This document shows, one piece after another, positions 26,349-34,405 of a stretch of DNA of 64,000 nt. The position numbers and the translations under genes were made by a program. Below the pieces are notes generated by a model. It saw nothing but the letters and a program-made list of their open reading frames with translations, made no database searches and was not told the DNA's origin. Every line of letters starts with the position of its first letter. Positions within the stretch are counted from its first letter, which is position 1. The stretch covers positions 186,001 to 250,000 of the forward strand of contig JIBW01000004.1 in the NCBI GenBank assembly GCA_012970285.1. The letters run 5' to 3'. Origin of the DNA: Bacillaceae bacterium JMAK1. GTDB lineage: Bacteria; Bacillota; Bacilli; Bacillales; Marinococcaceae.

Positions 26349-27509
26349 GTGATGTCAGATATGTTCGCTTTAAGCAACCAACAAGAACGGAAAGAGTTTT
26401 TAGCAAAAACGGTAGAAGCGTTCGCAGAACGTGCGCATCAACACGACGCTGAAGGTAGTTTTCCCCACGAGAATTTTACTACCCTGAAAAGTATTCGTTA
26501 CCCAGGATTAAGTGTACCAAAAGAATATGGAGGAAAGGGGATTTCGCTTACAGAATTGCTGGAGCTCCAAGAAATTATCGCGAAGGCAGACGGATCAACT
26601 GCGCTATCGATCGGTTGGCACATGGGAATCATCATGACCCTCGGTGAAAAAGGGACTTGGGATGAGGCTGTGTACCGAGAAGTCGTTAACGATGTAATTG
26701 AAAATGGAGCGCTTCTTAACAATGCTGCGAGTGAACCTGCAACTGGTAGCCCTACAAGAGGAGGAAGACCTGAGACAACAGCGGTGAAAGTGGACGGTGG
26801 TTATGAAATTACAGGACGGAAAACGTTTACGACACTTGCGCCAACACTTGATTATTTCGTCGTAAGTGCAGCGATTGAGGGAAGCGATGAAGTAGGGAAT
26901 TTCCTGATTCGTCGAGATCTCGACGGAGTAGCTGTTAAGAATACGTGGGACGCACTTGGTATGAGAGCAACTGGAAGTGATGATTTAATTCTAAACCGTG
27001 TCATCGTTCGTGACAAAGATTACGTTGAGACATTAACCCCAGGCTTTAAAGATGCAGCAGGGTGGCTCTTACATATTCCAGTCACGTATTTAGGGATCGC
27101 ATCGGCCGCGTTATCATATAGCGCAAGTGCCGCGAACAATTACTCACCAAATAGTATTGACGGTACGATCGCCGACTTGCCGAATGTACAACAAAAGATT
27201 GGTGAAGCTGAATTGTTACGTGTTAGAAATCAACATTTCCTCTATGCTGTATCGAAAAAGTGGGATGAAAGCTCTGATGAAGAGCGGAACAACATGAAGC
27301 TTGAACTAGGTGCTGTGAAGCATAGCGTCGTAAATGACGCGCAAACGATTGTTGATCTTGCGATGCGAGTTGTTGGTGCGAGAAGTCTTGCAACGGGTAA
27401 TCCGTTAGGACGGTATTACCGGGACGTACGTGCGGGGTTACACAATCCGCCGATGGACGATATGACAATTACCCAACTAGCGAAAGCGACATTTGAGCGG
27501 AATCCATAA
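26349..27509 (+). CDS. acyl-CoA dehydrogenase-family flavoprotein
   Basis: A 386-residue FAD enzyme of the acyl-CoA dehydrogenase fold. Seen are VPKEYGGKGISLTELLE, NNAASEPATGSPTRGG in the flavin-binding beta-domain, YEITGRKTFTTLAP, and GMRATGSDDLILNRV. No clear catalytic glutamate of true dehydrogenases stood out, and the PTRGG segment recalls the monooxygenase branch (DszC/SfnB-like), so it may be a flavin-dependent monooxygenase. Start is GTG 26349 or ATG 26352; AAAGGAG ends at 26340. Monocistronic with a terminator. Confidence 0.75.
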   Translation: MMSDMFALSNQQERKEFLAKTVEAFAERAHQHDAEGSFPHENFTTLKSIRYPGLSVPKEYGGKGISLTELLELQEIIAKADGSTALSIGWHMGIIMTLGEKGTWDEAVYREVVNDVIENGALLNNAASEPATGSPTRGGRPETTAVKVDGGYEITGRKTFTTLAPTLDYFVVSAAIEGSDEVGNFLIRRDLDGVAVKNTWDALGMRATGSDDLILNRVIVRDKDYVETLTPGFKDAAGWLLHIPVTYLGIASAALSYSASAANNYSPNSIDGTIADLPNVQQKIGEAELLRVRNQHFLYAVSKKWDESSDEERNNMKLELGAVKHSVVNDAQTIVDLAMRVVGARSLATGNPLGRYYRDVRAGLHNPPMDDMTITQLAKATFERNP

Positions 27510-27512
27510 GTA

Positions 27513-27543
27513 AAAGACAAGTTGCCATGGCGACTTGTCTTTA
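27513..27543. terminator. terminator after acyl-CoA dehydrogenase-like gene
   Basis: AAAGACAAGT and ACTTGTCTTT pair around a ten-base loop; it also lies just past the end of the convergent small gene at 27550. Confidence 0.8.
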
Positions 27544-27549
27544 TGATTT

Positions 27550-27714
27550 TTATACATCCGAATAGTAAGGTTCATACCGAGCTTCTGTGTAATAAGGTGG
27601 ACGAAAAGAAATCGAAGGTACTTGGAACGTATGGTCCGTGTAGTGCATGACTAACGGTTGTGGACTCGTTTCATAAAGGCGAGTAACCTCTGGAAAAAAT
27701 TCAATGGAATTCAT
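27550..27714 (-). CDS. 54-residue hypothetical protein, tyrosine-rich C-terminus
   Basis: A short frame (starts MNSIEFFPEVTRLYETSP) with GGAGGTG five bases before its ATG and a terminator just past its stop. The C-terminus is aromatic: FRPPYYTEARYEPYYSDV. Small tyrosine- and proline-rich proteins often occur in spore coats, but that is only a suggestion. Divergent from the short-chain dehydrogenase gene. Confidence 0.55.
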   Translation of the reverse strand: MNSIEFFPEVTRLYETSPQPLVMHYTDHTFQVPSISFRPPYYTEARYEPYYSDV

Positions 27715-27822
27715 TGGAACACCTCCATACGTTACGTTACGCTTTGATCCGTAACTTGAGCTTGACTTCTTTCACATCCGCATCTGCCTAGCATAGGCTG
27801 TGGATAAAGGAGATGGTCGTTC

Positions 27823-28800
27823 GTGAATGACAAATTATCTCAAGAGAAATTGGAAGAAATCCGCGAGTATCAGCGCTGGTACGAAGAAAATCTAGTCATT
27901 GATCCGTATCCGCAGTATCCGAATCTTGGTACGATTAAACGCTATGAAGAAATTCCTTTATCTCAACCAGAGCAACGACAGTTACGCCAACCAGGGGTTG
28001 AAGATGTGATGGTACCGAGACCGATCGTTGAGAACCCGAATGACAAAGGCAGTGGAAAACTTCGCGGTAGAGTTGCGCTCATTACTGGTGGAGATAGTGG
28101 AATTGGCGCTTCTGCAGCGATTAGTTATGCAAAAGAAGGTGCAGATGTTGCGATTTCTTACCTGGATGAACATGACGATGCCAACCGTACAAAACATCGG
28201 ATTGAACAATTAGGACAACAGTGCCTTTTGATGCCGGGAGACCTTAGCGATAAAGAGCAGTGTAAAAAAATTGTACAAGAAACGATACAAACCTTTGGTG
28301 GGTTGAACATACTCGTCAATAATGTTGGCATACAGTTTCATCAAAATGAAATCATGGATATTAGTGACGAACAATTTGATGAAACATTTAAGATCAATAT
28401 CTACTCTCATTTTTATACGACTCGAGAGGCGGTGCCTCATTTACGTGCAGGAGATGCAATTATTAATACAGCTTCAGTCGTTACGTATGTAGGAGAAGCA
28501 AGGCTCATGGATTACACCGCAACGAAGGGTGCCATTGTCGGTTTTACACGAGCATTAGCACGAAATATTGCACCGAAGAAGATCCGTGTCAATGCGGTTG
28601 CACCAGGGAAGATCTGGACTCCGCTTATCCCTGCAAGCTTTTCATCGGATGAAAATGCGTTGCAGGGTCTAAATCTCTTTGATCGAATGGCGCAGCCTTT
28701 TGAGTTAGCTCCGACGTATGTGTATTTAGCATCTGACGATTCAAGGCACGTAACTGGTCAAGTGCTTCATGTAGATGGTGGTGAATCAATGAGCTCATAA
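27823..28800 (+). CDS. short-chain dehydrogenase/reductase (YhdF/YdaD-like)
   Basis: A 325-residue classical SDR with a long N-terminal extension (about 70 residues with [19 protein letters not shown]) typical of the Bacillus general-stress SDRs. The cofactor motif is [15 protein letters not shown], followed by NNVGIQFH, the catalytic YTATKGA and [13 protein letters not shown]. It reduces or oxidises small alcohols or sugars; the physiological substrate is unknown. The start is GTG after AAAGGAGATGG. No sigma-B promoter was evident to me. Confidence 0.85.
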   Translation: MNDKLSQEKLEEIREYQRWYEENLVIDPYPQYPNLGTIKRYEEIPLSQPEQRQLRQPGVEDVMVPRPIVENPNDKGSGKLRGRVALITGGDSGIGASAAISYAKEGADVAISYLDEHDDANRTKHRIEQLGQQCLLMPGDLSDKEQCKKIVQETIQTFGGLNILVNNVGIQFHQNEIMDISDEQFDETFKINIYSHFYTTREAVPHLRAGDAIINTASVVTYVGEARLMDYTATKGAIVGFTRALARNIAPKKIRVNAVAPGKIWTPLIPASFSSDENALQGLNLFDRMAQPFELAPTYVYLASDDSRHVTGQVLHVDGGESMSS

Positions 28801-28801
28801 C

Positions 28802-28833
28802 AAAACCCACGGGCAAATCCCCCGTGGGTTTTT
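28802..28833. terminator. bidirectional terminator, SDR / PT-rich gene
   Basis: AAAACCCACGGG and CCCGTGGGTTTT pair around a seven-base loop between convergent genes. Confidence 0.95.
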
Positions 28834-28834
28834 G

Positions 28835-29050
28835 TTATCCATTTGTTGTTGTAGGTGCTGTTGGGAATGTTGGAACTGTTGGTGTCGTTGGGGTGGTTGG
28901 AACTGTAGGGATCTGACCTCCACCAACAACTCCGGGACCGTTAATTAAATTGTTGTTGATTTCTACTCTATATCCGTGACGTTTTTTTCCGTGACGTTGA
29001 CGCGTGTTGCTACGACTGTTTCGCCATAGATGATAATTTTCACGAGGCAT
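28835..29050 (-). CDS. 71-residue protein with Pro-Thr repeat tail
   Basis: A basic N-terminal half (LWRNSRSNTRQRHGKKRHGYR), a short VEINNNLINGPGVVGGG linker, then a tail of PTVPT/PTTPT repeats to PTTTNG. No signal peptide or membrane segment. Such a basic-plus-PT layout suits a surface or spore-associated protein, but I do not recognise it. The ATG follows AAAGGGAG. A terminator lies just past the stop. Confidence 0.5.
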   Translation of the reverse strand: MPRENYHLWRNSRSNTRQRHGKKRHGYRVEINNNLINGPGVVGGGQIPTVPTTPTTPTVPTFPTAPTTTNG

Positions 29051-29190
29051 AATTGCACTCCCTTTCTAACTAGGTAATGGTCTATTGTATGTCATGGTCG
29101 TTGAGTCGGTTCATGGAAATGTAGCAGGAAAATTGTAATTGATGTGGAATAGGTATTCTTTAAAGCGATATGGAAGGGGTACAGTGGTAC

Positions 29191-29682
29191 ATGGGAGCAC
29201 AGCAGGTTTTTCTCAGACAATTGTCGGCATGTCATGATGAGAACCATTGGTTTGCATGTTTGCAACAAGCATTAGCTGGAATGAACGAAGCGCAAGCAAA
29301 TTGGAAAGAGCGTGTTGATCTTCATAGCATCCATGAGATTGTGAATCATTTAATCACCTATAATGGTCGTTGTTTGGACCGTTTTCAAGGTGAGCCTGTA
29401 CCACCGATTGAGGAACGAAATGAAGATACATTCGTATCTGGGACAGAAATGGATTGGGAAGTAACCGTTGCGACCATCACGACAATCATGGATGACTGGA
29501 TGCAAGTCATTCAAGAAACAGAAGAATGGGAATGGGAGCAACAAATCAGTGAATATACAGATGAAACGTGGGCGATGATGGTGGCGAATATGCTCATTCA
29601 TACGGGTTATCATATTGGACAAATTGTCATGTTACGAAAACAACAGAACGTTTGGGATGTTGAAGCTGAAATGTATGAGTAA
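29191..29682 (+). CDS. DinB-family protein
   Basis: A DinB-superfamily four-helix protein of about 163 residues, with candidate metal ligands in HEIVNHLITYNGR and NMLIHTGYHIGQIVMLRK, the latter being a classic DinB end motif (HxGYHxGQ). The start is uncertain: ATG 29170 lacks a ribosome site, while ATG 29191 follows GAAGGGG with long spacing; I chose the second. Third DinB-like gene in the window. Function unknown. Confidence 0.72.
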   Translation: MGAQQVFLRQLSACHDENHWFACLQQALAGMNEAQANWKERVDLHSIHEIVNHLITYNGRCLDRFQGEPVPPIEERNEDTFVSGTEMDWEVTVATITTIMDDWMQVIQETEEWEWEQQISEYTDETWAMMVANMLIHTGYHIGQIVMLRKQQNVWDVEAEMYE

Positions 29683-29697
29683 GACGTGCATATGAGG

Positions 29698-29729
29698 ACC
29701 TCCTTCTAATATAGATATAGGAGGGAGGT
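29698..29729 (+). promoter_or_regulatory. possible ribosome-site-sequestering hairpin before catalase
   Basis: ACCTCC (29698-29703) can pair with GGAGGT (29724-29729), which is part of the catalase ribosome site GGAGGGAGGTG. The loop is about 20 bases and AT-rich. If it forms, it would mask initiation. No T run, so not a terminator. Confidence 0.4.
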
Positions 29730-29736
29730 GTGTACG

Positions 29737-31788
29737 TTGGCGAAAGATCAAGATCGTTATTGGAACGACAAAGACCATCAACTAGATAAATTTACACAAG
29801 ATAATAAAGGTAAGGAACTGTCTTCAAACGAAGGAACGAAGATTTCAAACGACGAGAATACATTAAAGGCAGGTATACGTGGACCGACTTTACATGAAGA
29901 TTTTTTGTTTCAAGAAAAGCTTGCTCACTTTGATCGGGAGCGTATACCAGAACGAGTCGTGCATGCAAGAGGCTACGGAGCGCACGGCGAATTTCAAGTG
30001 TATAAATCGTTAGCACATTTAACGAAAGCGTCGTTTTTACAAGATCCCAACAAAATTACACCCGTGTTCGTACGGTTTTCACAAGTAGCAGGTTCAAGAG
30101 GGGCGAATGAAACGAATCGCGATGTGCGCGGGTTTGCGACGAAGTTTTATACAGATGAGGGGAACTTTGACCTCGTAGGAAACAACATTCCTGTCTTTTT
30201 TATACAAGACAGTATTAAGTTCCCTGACTTGATCCATGCTGTAAAGCCTGAGCCACACACTGAATTTCCTCAAGGTCAGACGGCTCATGATACGTTTTGG
30301 GATTTTATCGGCAGCAATACCGAATCGGCTCATATGATGATGTGGATTATGTCTGATCGAACGATCCCAAGAAGTTTTCGAATGATGGAAGGGTTTGGCG
30401 TTCACACGTTTCGACTCGTCAACCGTGAAGGGACTTCGCATTTCGTGAAGTTTCATTGGAAGCCAGTGCTAGGCGCTCATTCATTCATCTGGGATGAAGC
30501 GCAAAAACTCGGAGGAGCAGACCCTGACTTTCATCGGCGAGATTTGTACAACAATATCGAGATGGGAAACTTTGCTGAATACGAGCTAGGCCTGCAAATT
30601 ATATCCGAAGATGATGAGTTCATGTTTGACTTCGATATTTTAGATGCGACGAAACTATGGCCCGAAGAAGAAGTTCCTGTTCAAATCGTCGGTAAAATGA
30701 CGTTGAATCGTAATGTTAACAACGTATTTGCTGAAACGGAACAAAGTGCACTGCATCCAGGGCAGATCGTGCCAGGCATTGATTTCTCAAATGACCCGCT
30801 ACTTCATGGAAGAGTCTTTTCTTATTCGGATACGCAATTGTATCGAGTCGGTACAAATTATCAAGAGCTTCCGATTAACCGCCCTGTTTGCCCGATCCAT
30901 AACAATCAACGAGACGGTCAAGGTCGTATTACGATTAACAAAGGGCAAGTGGCTTACCATAAAAATTATTTGGCTGGTAATACGCCGAAAGAAGTGCCAC
31001 CTCGAGAAGGCGGATTTAGCACGTATCCATCAACCGTAGAAGGTATTAAAGTTCGTAAGACGGCTCCAAGTTTTGAAGATCACTATTCTCAAGCACGGCT
31101 TTTCTGGAACAGTATGAGCCCCGTTGAGAAAGACCATATCATTCAAGCTTTCTCGTTTGAACTTGGAAAAGTGGAAACGGTTGAAGTTCGTCAACGTGTT
31201 GTGAATATGCTCGGTAAAATCGACCATGAGCTTGCGGCCCTCGTTGCGAAAGAAGTTGGAGTGAAACGACCGAATGTCTCTCAAGTACCAGTGCAACAAT
31301 CTTCTGCAGCATTAAGCTTAATGAATCAGCCACGCTATCCGAACACATTAAGAGTCGGTGTGCTCATTGATGATGGGTTTGACGGAGATGAGACGAAATA
31401 CATTCTAAGTGAGTTAGAAGAAGCTGGGCTTGAACTCGTTTTTGTCGGGGAGCGGCTTGGAGACGTCCAAGGGTCAGATGGTGTTACGTATTCGATTGAT
31501 GAGACGTTCCTAACAGGTTCACCACTTCTATATGATGGATTGTACGTCGTTGGTGGAAGCGATCCGAGTCGATATTTCATGCGGAAAACGAGAAACTTTG
31601 TACGTGACACATACAATCATTTCAAACCAATCGGTGCGACGGAAGAAGGCACGGCGATTATTGAACAAATGAACATTACTAGTAAGCCAGGTGTGATTGT
31701 TGAGCGAGAAGCAAGTACATTTGCGAATGAGTTCGTAACGGCAATGGCAGAGATGCGTTTTTACAGTCGCGTCTATCGGAATGTTTAA
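29737..31788 (+). CDS. katE: large-subunit catalase (clade 2, HPII-like)
   Basis: A 683-residue monofunctional heme catalase that splits hydrogen peroxide. The core has VVHARGYGAHGEF with the distal catalytic histidine, RDVRGFATKFYTDEGN, and the proximal heme tyrosine in RVFSYSDTQLYRVG. Length over 650 and the C-terminal flavodoxin-like/GATase-1-like domain (from about residue 530, TLRVGVLIDDGFDGDE, then LYVVGGSDPSR) mark the large clade. The first codons in frame (GTG at 29728) overlap the ribosome site; TTG 29737 after GGGAGGTG is the better start. In Bacillus this class is often sporulation- or stress-controlled; no such promoter was identified. Confidence 0.92.
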   Translation: MAKDQDRYWNDKDHQLDKFTQDNKGKELSSNEGTKISNDENTLKAGIRGPTLHEDFLFQEKLAHFDRERIPERVVHARGYGAHGEFQVYKSLAHLTKASFLQDPNKITPVFVRFSQVAGSRGANETNRDVRGFATKFYTDEGNFDLVGNNIPVFFIQDSIKFPDLIHAVKPEPHTEFPQGQTAHDTFWDFIGSNTESAHMMMWIMSDRTIPRSFRMMEGFGVHTFRLVNREGTSHFVKFHWKPVLGAHSFIWDEAQKLGGADPDFHRRDLYNNIEMGNFAEYELGLQIISEDDEFMFDFDILDATKLWPEEEVPVQIVGKMTLNRNVNNVFAETEQSALHPGQIVPGIDFSNDPLLHGRVFSYSDTQLYRVGTNYQELPINRPVCPIHNNQRDGQGRITINKGQVAYHKNYLAGNTPKEVPPREGGFSTYPSTVEGIKVRKTAPSFEDHYSQARLFWNSMSPVEKDHIIQAFSFELGKVETVEVRQRVVNMLGKIDHELAALVAKEVGVKRPNVSQVPVQQSSAALSLMNQPRYPNTLRVGVLIDDGFDGDETKYILSELEEAGLELVFVGERLGDVQGSDGVTYSIDETFLTGSPLLYDGLYVVGGSDPSRYFMRKTRNFVRDTYNHFKPIGATEEGTAIIEQMNITSKPGVIVEREASTFANEFVTAMAEMRFYSRVYRNV

Positions 31789-31822
31789 GAAAAGCAATGG
31801 GAGCCCGCTCCCATTGCTTTTC
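31789..31822. terminator. bidirectional terminator, catalase / ureohydrolase
   Basis: GAAAAGCAATGGGAGC and GCTCCCATTGCTTTTC are perfect complements with two bases between; inner pairs will open to form the loop. Serves convergent genes. Confidence 0.9.
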
Positions 31823-31846
31823 TTCGTGTTATGAAAGATAATGCGT

Positions 31847-32791
31847 TTACAAACGTCCAGCTTTTTCTAAGGCAACGAGAGAGATCATTTCGAACGCTAC
31901 AGCTGATGCAAGAGCGGCAGTAATGTCTCCGTTGTCGTATGCAGGGAGCACTTCAACGAGGTCAAAGCCTAAGATGTTCAAGCCTTTCAGTCCACGAACG
32001 TATTGAAGTGCTTCGTGACTCGTCGGACCACCAACTTCTGGTGTTCCTGTTCCTGGCGCATACGCTGGATCAACAAAATCGATATCAAAAGAAACGAAAA
32101 CAGGTGCACCGGTAGCACGTTGGTGGATGCGTTTTAACACGGTTTCAACACCAAGTTCATGAACCTCGTCCATAAGAATCGTCTCAAATCCGAGGTCGCG
32201 AGGATCGGTTACATCTTCTGGACCGTAAAGCGGACCGCGCAAACCGACTTGAATCGAGTGATCTACGTCGATCAAGCCTTCTTCAACCGCTCGACGGAAT
32301 GGGGTACCATGCATATATTTCTCACCAAAGTAGTTGTCCCACGTATCACTATGTGAATCAAAGTGAACGAGTGCGACAGGACCGTATTTTTCTTTAAATG
32401 CACGTAGCGTACCGAGTGATGTTGAATGATCTCCACCGAGAATAATCGGACGAATTTCTTTATCGAGTAAAGGTTTTAGCCCTTCTTGAATCCGTTCGTA
32501 TGTACGGTGAATATTACCTGGGATAATATCAATGTCACCATAATCTACGCCTGAACAATGATCAAAGATGTTAATGTCTTGGGAAGCATTGTATGGTCGC
32601 AACAAAACGGAGAAATCGCGAATATGTGCGGGACCGTAACGAGCGCCTGTTCGATTTGATACAGCCGTGTCAAACGGTACTCCGAGAACGGCAAAATCAA
32701 TGTGATCTGTCGTTTTAATATTAGGTAAACGCATGAATGTTCTTACACCACTAAAGCGTGGGGATGTAGATGAATCTTTCGGTTTATACAT
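31847..32791 (-). CDS. ureohydrolase: guanidinobutyrase/agmatinase type
   Basis: A 314-residue arginase-superfamily enzyme with a binuclear manganese site. Metal motifs are ILGGDHSTSLG, VHFDSHSDTWD and SFDIDFVDPAYAPGTGTPE. The N-terminal PRFSGVRTFMRLP matches guanidinobutyrase/proclavaminate-amidinohydrolase relatives more than SpeB, so cleavage of 4-guanidinobutyrate to GABA and urea is my preferred reading; agmatine is the alternative. On the minus strand a GG-N10-GC sigma-54 promoter lies 39 bases upstream, and a divergent sigma-54 activator gene starts at 32869. A second GABA-related gene, gabT, is in the window. Specificity is not provable from sequence. Confidence 0.82.
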   Translation of the reverse strand: MYKPKDSSTSPRFSGVRTFMRLPNIKTTDHIDFAVLGVPFDTAVSNRTGARYGPAHIRDFSVLLRPYNASQDINIFDHCSGVDYGDIDIIPGNIHRTYERIQEGLKPLLDKEIRPIILGGDHSTSLGTLRAFKEKYGPVALVHFDSHSDTWDNYFGEKYMHGTPFRRAVEEGLIDVDHSIQVGLRGPLYGPEDVTDPRDLGFETILMDEVHELGVETVLKRIHQRATGAPVFVSFDIDFVDPAYAPGTGTPEVGGPTSHEALQYVRGLKGLNILGFDLVEVLPAYDNGDITAALASAVAFEMISLVALEKAGRL

Positions 32792-32827
32792 CTTGCAACA
32801 CTCCTTATCAATATCTAATCATGTTTA

Positions 32828-32845
32828 ATGCAATTTTTATACCAA
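32828..32845 (-). promoter_or_regulatory. sigma-54 promoter of the ureohydrolase gene
   Basis: On the minus strand TTGGTATAAAAATTGCA has GG (32843-32842) and GC (32831-32830) exactly ten bases apart, the -24/-12 spacing. The -24 box is TGGTAT rather than TGGCAC, so it is a weaker match than the other three in the window, but the adjacent activator gene supports it. Confidence 0.65.
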
Positions 32846-32868
32846 CTTCGTAGTGAGGTGAAACGCTA

Positions 32869-34293
32869 ATGACGAACAACTTAGAATTAGAACTTGATGC
32901 AGTGCTCAATCATTCAACAGATAATATTGTTATTACAGACGGAAGAGGAAATGTGTTGCGGGCAAGCCCAAGTTGTGCGGAAATCTACGGGGTTACTCAC
33001 AACGCGTTAATAGGAAAAAACGTCAATCAATTAGAAGAAGAAGGGGTCTTCAAACCTTCGATTACGAAACTCGTGATGCAAACGGGGAAGCAGCAACAAG
33101 TGATGCAAGCGACTGTGACTGGTCGTACGGTTATGGCAACAGCTTTCCCGGTTCGAGATGAAGAGAAAGAAATCGTTCGAGTGGTTAGCGTTTCGCATGA
33201 CCTCACTGAAATTCAGGAGATGAAAAAAGAATATGAAACATTGCAAGTGCAAAGCGAGCGCTATCAAAATGAACTCGATGTGTTGCGAACGAGAGAGCAG
33301 ACATTTCATTCGATTGTCCATGAGAGTAAAGCGATTAGTCGTATAAAAACGCTCATTAGTCGTACTGCCCCTTCCGATGCTTCTGTCATTTTTTACGGGG
33401 AATCTGGGGTTGGAAAAAGTATGTTTGCCCGTGAACTACATAAAGAAAGTAAGCGGCTTGATGGTCCTTTTATCGAGATTAACTGTAGCGCAATTCCCGA
33501 TACGTTGTTCGAAGCAGAGCTGTTCGGTTATGAAAAAGGAGCATTTACCGGTGCGGACCGTCAAGGTAGGGTCGGTCTCGTTGAGTTATCAGACGAGGGC
33601 ACTCTGTTTCTTGATGAAATCGGCGATATTCCCCTCCAGATGCAAGGCAAGTTGCTACAAGTGTTGCAAGAAAAGAAGGTTACGCCCATTGGTGGGCGTG
33701 TCGCAAAGCATGTGGACTTCCGCCTCGTAGCTGCAACGAATCGGAACTTAGAGCAACTCGTCGAGAAAGGGTTGTTCCGAGAAGATTTGTTTTACCGTAT
33801 TAATGTAATTCCGATTACAGTTCCATCTTTACGAGATCGTAGCGAAGACGTTCCGGGGTTGATCTTTAAAAAGGTTGAAGAAATAAATGAGCGCTATGAT
33901 TTGAAGCGAAAGCTTCACCCTCAAGTGTTAGAGCGGCTGTACCATTATCACTGGCCTGGGAATGTACGAGAACTCGAGAACTTCTTATCGCGATTATTGT
34001 TAACGAGTTCAGAAGAGATTGTAACGGTTGAAGATTTGAAAGGGATTTTTGAATCAAAAGAACGGCGCTCGCTGCCTGTTACAGAAGGTGAGCCGTTATT
34101 AAGTGAAGGGTTTCGACTAAAGGAAGAACTGAAAAAGGTAGAATGTCATTGGCTACAACTTGCTTTTAACGAGTGCAATACGACGTATGAGATGAGTAAA
34201 GTTCTAGGAATGAGCCAACCTTCTGTCGTCCGAAAGTTAAAAGAGTACAAAATTGATACAAAAACAAATCGCGATTCAAAAACAAATCAATAG
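32869..34293 (+). CDS. sigma-54-dependent activator (PAS-AAA-Fis), RocR-like
   Basis: A 474-residue enhancer-binding protein. An N-terminal PAS sensor (residues about 8-118) is followed by a coiled linker and the AAA+ domain: Walker A GESGVGKSMF near 177, GAFTGA near 223, Walker B GTLFLDEIG, and arginine-finger region FREDLFYRINVIP. The C-terminal Fis-type helix-turn-helix ends EMSKVLGMSQPSVVRKLKEY. It should activate the flanking sigma-54 promoters of the ureohydrolase (minus strand) and yjiH (34348). Its last codons contain two copies of the presumed enhancer sequence. The inducer could be the amine or guanidino compound. Confidence 0.9.
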   Translation: MTNNLELELDAVLNHSTDNIVITDGRGNVLRASPSCAEIYGVTHNALIGKNVNQLEEEGVFKPSITKLVMQTGKQQQVMQATVTGRTVMATAFPVRDEEKEIVRVVSVSHDLTEIQEMKKEYETLQVQSERYQNELDVLRTREQTFHSIVHESKAISRIKTLISRTAPSDASVIFYGESGVGKSMFARELHKESKRLDGPFIEINCSAIPDTLFEAELFGYEKGAFTGADRQGRVGLVELSDEGTLFLDEIGDIPLQMQGKLLQVLQEKKVTPIGGRVAKHVDFRLVAATNRNLEQLVEKGLFREDLFYRINVIPITVPSLRDRSEDVPGLIFKKVEEINERYDLKRKLHPQVLERLYHYHWPGNVRELENFLSRLLLTSSEEIVTVEDLKGIFESKERRSLPVTEGEPLLSEGFRLKEELKKVECHWLQLAFNECNTTYEMSKVLGMSQPSVVRKLKEYKIDTKTNRDSKTNQ

Positions 34294-34323
34294 CACCCTG
34301 ATTTGATTTATTTTTGAATCAAA
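34255..34323 (+). promoter_or_regulatory. enhancer-like repeats upstream of yjiH copy 2
   Basis: Three related elements: GATACAAAAACAAATC (34255-34270), GATTCAAAAACAAATC (34273-34288) and, in the opposite sense, GATTTATTTTTGAATC (34305-34320) within longer TTTGATT/AATCAAA arms (34302-34323). They lie 25-95 bases ahead of the -24 box. Two overlap the end of the activator gene. Such repeated palindromes are what an enhancer-binding protein needs; which protein binds is inferred. Confidence 0.65.
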
Positions 34324-34347
34324 TGATGACATTCATCGTTTTATTAT

Positions 34348-34364
34348 TTGGCACGTTTCTTGCG
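34348..34364 (+). promoter_or_regulatory. sigma-54 promoter of yjiH copy 2
   Basis: TTGGCACGTTTCTTGCG: GG 34350-34351 and GC 34362-34363 are ten bases apart. This is an almost perfect match to the TTGGCACG-N4-TTGC consensus. Confidence 0.9.
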
Positions 34365-34405
34365 TTTTAGTATTGCATAGAAAAAATACACATCTTGGAG
34401 GACAT

